Assembly (NCBI GenBank): GCA_900754255.1
Contig: CAAECI010000038.1
Span: forward strand, 1 to 9,015
Source: an uncultured Succinivibrio sp.
GTDB lineage: Bacteria > Pseudomonadota > Gammaproteobacteria > Enterobacterales > Succinivibrionaceae
Reading direction: 5' to 3'
DNA: 9,015 nucleotides
Numbering within the stretch: position 1 is the first letter of the stretch; every line of letters starts with the position of its first letter. The position numbers and the translations under genes are program-made. The notes under the pieces are model-generated. The model did not search any database. It worked only from the letters and a program-made list of their open reading frames with translations, and was not told the DNA's origin. Positions 1-5,883 of the stretch are shown here, piece by piece.

Positions 1-57
1 GGCTCCAAGAACGAGAAGGCTCACAATGTAACGGCCACCTTCCGCTACAGCTTCTAA
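1..57 (+). CDS. C-terminal end of an outer-membrane beta-barrel protein (partial)
   Basis: The window opens inside a reading frame that gives 18 residues, ending NVTATFRYSF, and then stops with TAA at 55-57. Alternating polar/hydrophobic residues with a terminal phenylalanine are the signature of the last beta strand of Gram-negative outer-membrane barrels, where the final aromatic residue is read by the BAM insertion machinery. An intrinsic terminator follows 24 nt later, which supports this being a real gene end. The family (porin, OmpA-like or other barrel) cannot be told from 18 residues. The 5' part lies outside the window. Confidence 0.6.
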   Translation, partial: GSKNEKAHNVTATFRYSF

Positions 58-81
58 TATCTAAGTTTACATAGAAAAATG

Positions 82-107
82 AAAGGCTCTCGCAAGGGGG
101 CCTTTTT
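82..107 (+). terminator. Rho-independent terminator of the outer-membrane protein gene
   Basis: Arms 82-91 and 96-105 form a 10-bp stem (AAAGGCTCTC with GGGGGCCTTT, two G-T wobbles) closed by a GCAA tetraloop of the stable GNRA type. The 3' arm runs into a T tract (103-107). It lies 24 nt after the stop codon of the upstream gene and well before tyrS, so it should insulate tyrS from upstream transcription. Confidence 0.8.
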
Positions 108-287
108 ACTGCTCTGAACCTCTCCCTTCCTCCCTTCATCTTCATTTTCCGTATATAGCTTAGGCACTTTAGGCCATGTTTTAATGCAAAAGAACCTGCG
201 CATGCTAATAGGTATTCTTATTTCAGAGTGATTTTTTACGAATAAGCCGCCCGCTTCCATAAATTCCTGAGCTTTCGCGTCCAATCT

Positions 288-296
288 TGTTAAAAT
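288..296 (+). promoter_or_regulatory. Candidate extended -10 promoter for tyrS-rpiA
   Basis: TGT followed by TAAAAT (288-296) fits an extended -10 element (TGN plus a 5/6 match to TATAAT). No good -35 hexamer is found at 16-18 nt upstream. Transcription would start near 303, giving a leader of about 40 nt before tyrS. The rest of the gene-free stretch 108-342 shows no gene, RNA or regulator site that I can support, and a promoter is needed here because of the terminator at 82-107. The position remains a guess. Confidence 0.35.
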
Positions 297-342
297 AAGG
301 AGATATTTTGAAAGAATTTACAGCTCATTACGGAGATTTACG

Positions 343-1524
343 ATGGCTGACATTGAGAGCATGCTGCGCGAAATAGCTCGCGGTGCCGAGGAGATCATTC
401 CTCTCGACGAACTTAAAAAGAAGCTTGAAAGCGGCAGACAGCTTACCATCAAACTCGGAATGGATCCCACCGCCCCCGACATTCATCTGGGGCATACCGT
501 GATTTTGAATAAACTGCGTACCTTCCAAAAAATGGGACACAAGATCGTGCTCATTATCGGCGACTTTACGGCATCGATAGGCGATCCTTCCGGCAAGAAT
601 GCCACCCGTCCCGAATTACCGCGCGATAAGATTGAGGAAAATGCCCGTACCTATAAGGAGCAGGTATTTAAGATCCTTGATCCCGCTTTAACCGAGATCC
701 GCTATAACTCCGAGTGGGCAGAGAAATTGGGATCGGCCGGCACTATACGTTTGGCCTCCAAGCTTACCGTAGCCCGTATGCTCGAGCGCGACGATTTTTC
801 AAAGCGTTTTGCCTCCCGTCAGCCAATTGCCATTCATGAGTTCCTCTATCCGTTGTTCCAGGGCTATGACAGCGTGGCTATCAAGGCCGATGTGGAATTG
901 GGCGGTACCGATCAGAAATTTAATCTGCTCATGGGACGCGAGCTGCAAAAGGATGCCGGCATGGAGCCTCAATGCGTGCTGATGATGCCCTTGCTCGTAG
1001 GACTTGACGGTGTGGTCAAGATGTCAAAGTCCAAGCACAATTATATCGGAGTCACCGAGGAGCCCAAGGAGATGTTCGGCAAGGTAATGTCCGTATCCGA
1101 CGAGCTCATGTGGAACTATTACACCTTGCTGTCTGAAAAGAGCAGCGAGGAGATCGAGGCCTTAAAGAAGGCCTGTGACGGCGGTGAGATGAATCCGCGC
1201 GATGCCAAGATAGAATTGGGCCGTGAGATCGTCGCCCGTTTCCACAGTGCCGAGGCCGCTGATGCCGCCGTGGATGGCTTTAAGAGTCAGTTCCAAAAGG
1301 GAGCTCTGCCCGATGACATTCCCGAGATCACGCTTAGCGCCGAGGCCGTTCCCAATATGCTGAAGGATGCGGGTTTGGTAAGCTCCACCTCCGAGGCCAT
1401 ACGTATGATCAAGGCCCATGCGGTAAAGGTAGACGGTAAGATCTTTGAAAATCATAAGGATGCACCCGTTTCCGGCATATGGCAGGTGGGTAAGCGTCGT
1501 TTTGCCAAAATAACCTTGAATTAA
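343..1524 (+). CDS. tyrS: Tyrosyl-tRNA synthetase
   Basis: This cytoplasmic class I aminoacyl-tRNA synthetase activates tyrosine with ATP and charges tRNA-Tyr. The 393-residue product has the HIGH-type signature HLGH at residues 48-51, the KMSKS loop at 226-230 within a Rossmann catalytic domain (about 30-320), and a C-terminal S4-like RNA-binding domain (about 330-393, with the run SEAIRMIKAHAVKVDGK). The length fits the shorter TyrRS subclass (about 395-400 residues, sometimes called TyrZ type) better than the 424-residue E. coli enzyme. The ATG at 343 is preceded by GGAG at 332-335 with 7-nt spacing. rpiA follows after 19 nt without a terminator, so the two are probably cotranscribed. No TyrR box or T-box leader is visible upstream. 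Confidence 0.97.
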   Translation: MADIESMLREIARGAEEIIPLDELKKKLESGRQLTIKLGMDPTAPDIHLGHTVILNKLRTFQKMGHKIVLIIGDFTASIGDPSGKNATRPELPRDKIEENARTYKEQVFKILDPALTEIRYNSEWAEKLGSAGTIRLASKLTVARMLERDDFSKRFASRQPIAIHEFLYPLFQGYDSVAIKADVELGGTDQKFNLLMGRELQKDAGMEPQCVLMMPLLVGLDGVVKMSKSKHNYIGVTEEPKEMFGKVMSVSDELMWNYYTLLSEKSSEEIEALKKACDGGEMNPRDAKIELGREIVARFHSAEAADAAVDGFKSQFQKGALPDDIPEITLSAEAVPNMLKDAGLVSSTSEAIRMIKAHAVKVDGKIFENHKDAPVSGIWQVGKRRFAKITLN

Positions 1525-1543
1525 TTGCTTTTAGGACAAAATC

Positions 1544-2206
1544 ATGACTCAGGACGAATTGAAAGAGATGGTGGCCAAGGAAGCCCTCAAATATATTCCT
1601 CAAAACGGTGTTTTGGGAGTGGGCAGCGGCTCTACCGTGGTCAAATTCATCGAGCAGATGGGATATAACAACGTAAAGGTCGAGGCCTGTGTTTCAAGCT
1701 CCAATAAAACCACAGCTCTTTTGGAGGAGCGCGGCTTTAAGGTGGTCGACCCCAACAGTGTCGAGCCCTATGACGTCTATATCGACGGCGCCGATGAGGT
1801 TGATCCTGACTTTCACATGATCAAGGGCGGCGGCGCCTGCCTGACCCGTGAAAAGATCTTAACCTCCATGGCCCGTAAGTTCGTGCTCATAGTCGATAAG
1901 TCGAAGCTGGTGAAGGTGCTTGGAAAGTTCCCGCTCCCCGTTGAGGTGATCCCCATGGCCCGTGAGCAGGTCATTCGCAGTCTCAAAGCCTTAGGCGGAG
2001 ATCCGGTTCTGCGCGAGGGATGTATTACCGACAACGGCTGTGAAATCGTCGACGTCAAGGGGCTTACCATCACTGATCCGGTTGCTCTTGAGGATCAGAT
2101 CAACGCCATCCCCGGGGTCGTGACCGTAGGTCTCTTCGCCCGTCGCGGTGCTGACGTGATCTTGTACGCCACCGAGGAAGGCGTGCAGGTAATTAATAAA
2201 AAGTGA
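1544..2206 (+). CDS. rpiA: Ribose-5-phosphate isomerase A
   Basis: RpiA interconverts ribose-5-phosphate and ribulose-5-phosphate in the non-oxidative pentose phosphate pathway, in the cytoplasm. The product is 220 residues, against 219 in E. coli. Its key residues sit at the same positions as in the E. coli enzyme: GVGSGST phosphate-binding loop at 25-31, D81 and D84 in DGADE, K94 in KGGG, and catalytic base E103 in TREK. The ATG at 1544 has AGGA at 1533-1536 with 7-nt spacing. It lies 19 nt after tyrS and is closed by a strong terminator 8 nt after its stop. The tyrS-rpiA pairing has no obvious functional link beyond both being housekeeping genes. Confidence 0.97.
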   Translation: MTQDELKEMVAKEALKYIPQNGVLGVGSGSTVVKFIEQMGYNNVKVEACVSSSNKTTALLEERGFKVVDPNSVEPYDVYIDGADEVDPDFHMIKGGGACLTREKILTSMARKFVLIVDKSKLVKVLGKFPLPVEVIPMAREQVIRSLKALGGDPVLREGCITDNGCEIVDVKGLTITDPVALEDQINAIPGVVTVGLFARRGADVILYATEEGVQVINKK

Positions 2207-2213
2207 TGCAGAG

Positions 2214-2248
2214 TGCCGCAGGAATTATTTGATCCTGCGGCGTTTTTT
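2214..2248 (+). terminator. Rho-independent terminator after rpiA
   Basis: A perfect 9-bp G+C-rich stem (GCCGCAGGA at 2215-2223 with TCCTGCGGC at 2233-2241, extended by a T-G wobble at 2214/2242) encloses a 9-nt loop. Six Ts follow at 2243-2248. It starts 8 nt after the rpiA stop. It ends the tyrS-rpiA transcript and separates it from the flagellar operon, which therefore needs its own promoter. Confidence 0.93.
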
Positions 2249-2273
2249 GCCGAGGTCGGCTTCTTTGTCAAAC

Positions 2274-2289
2274 TGGCACGCTTTATGAA
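2274..2289 (+). promoter_or_regulatory. Candidate sigma-54 promoter of fliEFGHIJ
   Basis: TGGCACG at 2274-2280 is a perfect -24 element. Four bases later, ATGAA (2285-2289) lies where the -12 element TTGCW is expected, so the spacing is exactly canonical but the key -12 dinucleotide reads GA instead of GC. Transcription would begin near 2300, between the strong rpiA terminator and the fliE ribosome-binding site, giving a leader of about 43 nt. Early flagellar operons of this type are sigma-54-dependent in Vibrio and Pseudomonas (FlrC/FleQ regulons). No acceptable sigma-70 promoter with proper spacing was found in 2249-2342. Confidence 0.5.
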
Positions 2290-2342
2290 ACATGTATATC
2301 GTAAAGCAAATAAAACGTCAGAAAATCGACGCGGAGGCAATT

Positions 2343-2765
2343 ATGAGTTCGGCAATATCCGGGATCGGAGCAGGTTCATTCTTATCACAGTTGCAAAATA
2401 TGCAACGACAGATGAATAATCTGCAGCAGACGGCCGTAAAACCTCCTTTTCAGCCTCAAAATGCGCCCGTCGATGAGGTAACTCTGTCGGAGCGCGCTCA
2501 GAATACGGATACGGTAGCAAAGAGCAGTGCGCAGGATCAGGTGGGAACTTTTGAATCGTTGCTTAAGGAAGCCTTCGAAACCGTCAATAATTTGCAGAAC
2601 GAATCCTCCAATTTACAGACCAGATTTGACAGCGGCGACAGATCCGTAACCCTATCTGATGTTATGCTAGCATCACAGAAATCGGGCATTTCTTTCGAGG
2701 CGGCGATCCAGGTTCGTAATAAGCTGGTTGAAGCCTATAAGACCGTCTCGCAGATGCAGATTTAA
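2343..2765 (+). CDS. fliE: Flagellar hook-basal body protein FliE
   Basis: FliE links the MS ring to the proximal rod and is an early substrate of the flagellar export gate. The C-terminal third carries the family signature (DVMLASQKSGISFEAAIQVR, then NKLVEAYKTVSQMQI), matching the conserved FliE helix that ends in VRNKL..AYK. I chose ATG 2343 (140 residues) over the in-frame ATG at 2292 (157 residues). The former has GGAGG at 2333-2337 with 5-nt spacing, and the latter would lie upstream of the transcription start predicted from the sigma-54 element. The protein is longer than the usual 100-110 residues because of a Gln/Asn-rich N-terminal part (about residues 10-60). It is the first gene of the fli operon. 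fliF follows after 27 nt. Confidence 0.93.
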   Translation: MSSAISGIGAGSFLSQLQNMQRQMNNLQQTAVKPPFQPQNAPVDEVTLSERAQNTDTVAKSSAQDQVGTFESLLKEAFETVNNLQNESSNLQTRFDSGDRSVTLSDVMLASQKSGISFEAAIQVRNKLVEAYKTVSQMQI

Positions 2766-2792
2766 TGCAGAACAATCATGGATTATTAAAGT

Positions 2793-4673
2793 ATGGCAGA
2801 CAATGATTTACCTATCCCGCAGCAAGGCGGGGCCGTGGCAAACGTAGCAAAGCAGAATCTGCCGGCCGCGACGAATGCCGATGCGGCTTCTTCGGAAAAG
2901 GATAATGTCGCTGCGGAAAATGCAGTAACGGTTGCGCCCGAGAGCGTAAAAAGGAAAGGCCTCATTGCTAAGCTTGCGGGGGTATTCGGCAATTCGGGTA
3001 TGGCCCGCAAGATGATGATCCTGGGCATACTCGTCATTTTTGTGACGGCGGTATTGTTCGGGCTTTTTTCGTTCTTCGGAGCGTCAAATGCTCCGCGCAG
3101 CGAGCGACTGCTCGGGCAATATACCCCGCAGGAGATCGGCAAGGTTCTGGATTTTTTGGATGATCGCGGATACAAGTACCGTCTGTCGGGCGACTCGATT
3201 ATGGTCGATGCCTCGCAATATGCAGCCGTAAGTGAGGAAATGCTGCGTCGCGGCATTGCTTTGCCTCAGGAGAACAATGATCTCGGCGACTCGATATTGA
3301 TGACCGACAGCGGCTTTGGCGTTTCGCAAAGATTGGAAAACGAGCGTATCAAGCACGGCCGTGAGATCCAGCTGTCGCGAGCCATTGAGAAAATTGAGGG
3401 CATTGAGCGTGCAACGGTCTTGCTCGCCATCCCCAAGGACAATGTTTTTGCCCGTGAAAAAAGCCGTCCCTCGGCGGCGGTAGTGGTCACGCTCAAAAAG
3501 GACGCTTACCTCTCCCCCGAAAACGTTTCCTCCATTCGCTATATGGTTGCCTCCTCGGTGCACGATCTGCTGTCAAAGGATGTGACGGTTACCGATCAGC
3601 AGGGACGGCTTTTAAGCTCCGAGCGTACGGACGGCGGTGAGATCAATGCTCTGCAACGCCAGTTCGAGATGCATACCATGCGCGAGGCCCAATATCGTGA
3701 CAAGCTCGATACCATTTTGGCCCCCATGCTGGGCGTAGGCAATTACTCTGCCGAGGTGGACGTAACCCTGGATACCACCCGTCAGGAGGAAACCTCCCAG
3801 CTCTATAACCCTGATTCGCAGGCCGTACGCTCCGAGACTCTTAAGGAGCAGCAGGGTAATAATGAGCGTACCAATCCTTACGGAGTGCCAGGTTCCCTGT
3901 CCAATCAGCCTCCCGCCAATGCCTCCATTCCGCAGCAGCTTCGTAACGGTACGGGCGGATCCTCGGCGGAGTCCTCGGACAACAGACGTGAATCGCGTGA
4001 GGCGGTACGTAATTACGAGGTGGATACCACCGTACGTCATACCGTACGTCCCACCAATTTGGTACAGCGTCTTACCGTTTCCGTGGCCGTCGATTATCTG
4101 CGTCAGGTGAAAGAGGACGGTCGCGTAACCTATGTTCCCCGTCCGCAGTCCGATCTCGATAAGATAGCCGATCTGGTGCGCGGCGGTTTGGGATTAAATG
4201 CCGATCGCGGCGACTTCGTCCATGTTGAGACGGTATCCTTCCCTCATACAGACGAAAGACCAGAGTTGCCCTGGTATCGTCAGGATTATTTCTACCGCCT
4301 GGTGCGCGTAGGCGGTGCCGTACTGGTAATACTTTTCCTCGTGATGTTCGTGATCCGTCCTATGCTCGTCAAGCTATTAAAGCGCGAGGAGCAGGAAATG
4401 CTCGATGCCGAATCCGATCGTATGCAGGAGCTTGACGACGGTTCGGCCCTTGAGGGGAACGACGATCTCGATCTTATTACCAAGGATAAGGAAATGCAGG
4501 ATCAGCTGTATTCCATCAATGACGGCGGCGGCATTGAGCTGCCCAACATCAGACGTGAGCCCGATCTGCTGAAGGCCGTAAGAACTCTGGTTTCAAATGA
4601 GCCAGATTTGGCTGCCGAGATCGTCAAGGGCTGGATGGAAGAGGGCGACGCTGCCAAGGAAAAAAATAAATAG
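2793..4673 (+). CDS. fliF: Flagellar MS-ring protein FliF
   Basis: FliF forms the MS ring in the inner membrane, the base on which the rotor, rod and export gate assemble. The 626-residue product has a low-complexity N-terminal cytoplasmic segment (1-70), a first transmembrane helix at about 73-94, and periplasmic ring-building modules from about 100. These comprise RBM1 (LLGQYTPQEIGKVLDFLDD), RBM2 with its FLiF/YscJ-type core, and RBM3 split by a Ser/Asn/Gln-rich collar insertion around 350-410. A second transmembrane helix lies at about 506-521 and a cytoplasmic FliG-binding tail at about 570-620 (LVSNEPDLAAEIVKGWM). It is longer than Salmonella FliF (560), mostly from the N-terminal extension. 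Start: an in-frame TAA at 2787-2789 forbids an earlier start, and ATG 2793 has no clear Shine-Dalgarno. A 13-codon frame overlapping the fliE stop (2765-2806) could couple translation from fliE. Confidence 0.96.
   Translation: MADNDLPIPQQGGAVANVAKQNLPAATNADAASSEKDNVAAENAVTVAPESVKRKGLIAKLAGVFGNSGMARKMMILGILVIFVTAVLFGLFSFFGASNAPRSERLLGQYTPQEIGKVLDFLDDRGYKYRLSGDSIMVDASQYAAVSEEMLRRGIALPQENNDLGDSILMTDSGFGVSQRLENERIKHGREIQLSRAIEKIEGIERATVLLAIPKDNVFAREKSRPSAAVVVTLKKDAYLSPENVSSIRYMVASSVHDLLSKDVTVTDQQGRLLSSERTDGGEINALQRQFEMHTMREAQYRDKLDTILAPMLGVGNYSAEVDVTLDTTRQEETSQLYNPDSQAVRSETLKEQQGNNERTNPYGVPGSLSNQPPANASIPQQLRNGTGGSSAESSDNRRESREAVRNYEVDTTVRHTVRPTNLVQRLTVSVAVDYLRQVKEDGRVTYVPRPQSDLDKIADLVRGGLGLNADRGDFVHVETVSFPHTDERPELPWYRQDYFYRLVRVGGAVLVILFLVMFVIRPMLVKLLKREEQEMLDAESDRMQELDDGSALEGNDDLDLITKDKEMQDQLYSINDGGGIELPNIRREPDLLKAVRTLVSNEPDLAAEIVKGWMEEGDAAKEKNK
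2816..2833 (+). repeat. Copy 1 of an 18-nt hairpin repeat, inside the fliF start region
   Basis: The 18-nt sequence CCCGCAGCAAGGCGGGGC occurs exactly twice in the window on the + strand, here and at 4717-4734. It folds as a 5-bp G+C stem (CCCGC with GCGGG) plus a T-G wobble, around a 6-nt AGCAAG loop. Here it encodes residues 8-14 of FliF (IPQQGGA) and begins 23 nt after the A of the start codon, close enough to influence translation initiation. The function is unknown. Confidence 0.6.
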
Positions 4674-4682
4674 CGTGTAAAA

Positions 4683-4699
4683 TTGCTCAACAATAGCAA
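4683..4699 (+). promoter_or_regulatory. Short A+T-rich hairpin after fliF
   Basis: TTGCT (4683-4687) and AGCAA (4695-4699) can form a 5-bp stem with a 7-nt loop, 9 nt after the fliF stop. No T tract follows, so it is not a typical terminator. TTGCT could instead pair with AGCAA in the loop of the stronger hairpin at 4716-4733. A chance origin is possible for so short a stem. Confidence 0.25.
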
Positions 4700-4715
4700 C
4701 GATTAAACCTACTTA

Positions 4716-4734
4716 CCCCGCAGCAAGGCGGGGC
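4716..4734 (+). repeat. Copy 2 of the hairpin repeat, abutting the fliG ribosome-binding site
   Basis: CCCCGC (4716-4721) pairs perfectly with GCGGGG (4728-4733) around the same AGCAAG loop as in copy 1. The 18-nt identity covers 4717-4734, and weaker similarity to the fliF copy extends about 20 nt upstream (CAACGATT.. here, CAATGATT.. there). The stem ends 1 nt before the fliG Shine-Dalgarno GGAG (4735-4738), so it could modulate ribosome access or mark an mRNA processing point between fliF and fliG. There is no T tract, so it is not an intrinsic terminator. Confidence 0.6.
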
Positions 4735-4745
4735 GGAGAGAAAGA

Positions 4746-5873
4746 ATGCCGGATCAGGGAAATATGCCGGTGCCTGCACAGCAGGCTCCCGCAACTGAAA
4801 ATACAAATTCTCAAGTAAGCTCTGCTGTCAACACCAATATGCTCGAAATCACCGAGGACGAACGTGCGGCGTTGTCGGGCATGAGCGGTTTGCAAAAGGC
4901 CGTTTTGCTTATGCTCTCTCTTTCCGAGGATGATGCCGCCGGGATCTTCAAGAAGCTGCAGCCCAAGCAGGTGCAAAAGCTCGGTATGAGCATGAGTCAG
5001 GCCGGACATTTTTCCCAGGATCAGGTAAATGCCGTGCACAAGTCCTTCCTGCTTGATATTACCAAGCATTCGAATCTGGGACTTGGCAATTCAGAATTCG
5101 TGCGTCATGCCTTGGTGGCGGCTTTAGGTGAGGACAAGGCCACGAATTTGGTGGAGCAGATCAATTTGGGTACCGGATCTCGCGGTCTCGATTCCTTAAA
5201 ATGGATGGATGCCCGTCAGGTTGCCACCATCATTCAAAACGAGCACCCGCAGATCCAGACCATCGTGCTCTCATACTTAGAGCCCGAGCAAAGTGCTCAA
5301 ATTTTGGCACAGTTCCCCGAGCCCGTACGTCTCGATCTCATCATGCGTATCGCCACGCTCGAGGAGGTACAGCCTGCGGCCCTGCAGGAGCTCAATGAGA
5401 TCATGGAAAAACAATTCGCCGGATCTGCCGGCTCTCAGTCGGCCAAGATCGGCGGTCTCAAGTCCGCAGCCGACATCATGAACTTCTTAGATTCCTCCAC
5501 TGAGACTCAGCTTATGAACGCCATTCGCGGTCAGGACAAGGAGATCTCCACGCAGATCGAGGATCTCATGTTCGTGTTCGAGAACTTAAACGATGTGGAC
5601 GATCGCTCCATTCAAACCTTGTTGCGCGATGTGCCTACCGATACATTGCAAAAAGCGCTTAAAGGCGCCGACGATGCGCTTAAAGAGAAATTCTTTAAGA
5701 ACATGTCCACCCGTGCGGCCGAGGCTATGCGCGAGGATCTCAAGGCTATGGGACCTACCAAGATCTCCGACGTGGAAGGAGCACAGAAGGAAATTCTCAA
5801 TATTGCCAGAAAGCTGGCCGATTCCGGCACCATCATGTTGAGTCGCGGATCGGGCGGAAACGACTTCATTTAA
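4746..5873 (+). CDS. fliG: Flagellar motor switch protein FliG
   Basis: FliG is the rotor protein on the cytoplasmic face of the MS ring. It binds FliF and FliM and meets the MotA stator to generate torque. The 375-residue product carries the N-terminal FliF-binding domain (from about 45, LSGMSGLQKAVLLMLSLSE), the middle-domain EHPQ motif (NEHPQIQTIVLSYLEP, about 160-175) and the C-terminal torque domain (MFVFENLNDVDDRSIQTLLR). The charged torque residues known in E. coli as K264, R281, D288, D289 and R297 correspond to K306, R323, E330, D331 and K339, so every charge is kept. About 35-40 extra N-terminal residues, rich in Gln, Pro, Asn and Ala, precede the conserved domain (E. coli FliG is 331 residues). 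ATG 4746 has GGAG at 4735-4738 with 7-nt spacing. The 72-nt gap after fliF is the largest in the operon and holds two hairpins. Confidence 0.97.
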   Translation: MPDQGNMPVPAQQAPATENTNSQVSSAVNTNMLEITEDERAALSGMSGLQKAVLLMLSLSEDDAAGIFKKLQPKQVQKLGMSMSQAGHFSQDQVNAVHKSFLLDITKHSNLGLGNSEFVRHALVAALGEDKATNLVEQINLGTGSRGLDSLKWMDARQVATIIQNEHPQIQTIVLSYLEPEQSAQILAQFPEPVRLDLIMRIATLEEVQPAALQELNEIMEKQFAGSAGSQSAKIGGLKSAADIMNFLDSSTETQLMNAIRGQDKEISTQIEDLMFVFENLNDVDDRSIQTLLRDVPTDTLQKALKGADDALKEKFFKNMSTRAAEAMREDLKAMGPTKISDVEGAQKEILNIARKLADSGTIMLSRGSGGNDFI

Positions 5874-5883
5874 GGCTTAGAGC

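Noticed and set aside
54..284. 76-residue frame on the minus strand in the tyrS upstream region
   Set aside because: It has no recognisable protein motif, lacks a convincing ribosome-binding site, and runs through the terminator hairpin at 82-107.
288..342. TyrR box or T-box type control of tyrS
   Set aside because: No TGTAAA-N6-TTTACA pair is present; the lone TTTACA at 317-322 has no partner, and no T-box features appear.
308..376. Possible leader peptide starting at TTG 308 with AAGGAG at 297-302, overlapping the tyrS start
   Set aside because: It uses a rare start, reads into tyrS out of frame, and its ribosome-binding site would lie upstream of the transcription start if the extended -10 at 288-296 is right.
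2213..2419. 68-residue frame beginning in the rpiA terminator
   Set aside because: It starts in the terminator stem, has no ribosome-binding site, and overlaps fliE in another frame.
3612..4040. 142-residue frame on the minus strand opposite fliF
   Set aside because: It is an antisense shadow of conserved FliF coding sequence with no family resemblance.
4029..4050. Direct repeat ACCGTACGTC, twice at 12-nt spacing in fliF
   Set aside because: It reflects the repeated peptide TVR with preferred codons in the FliF collar region.
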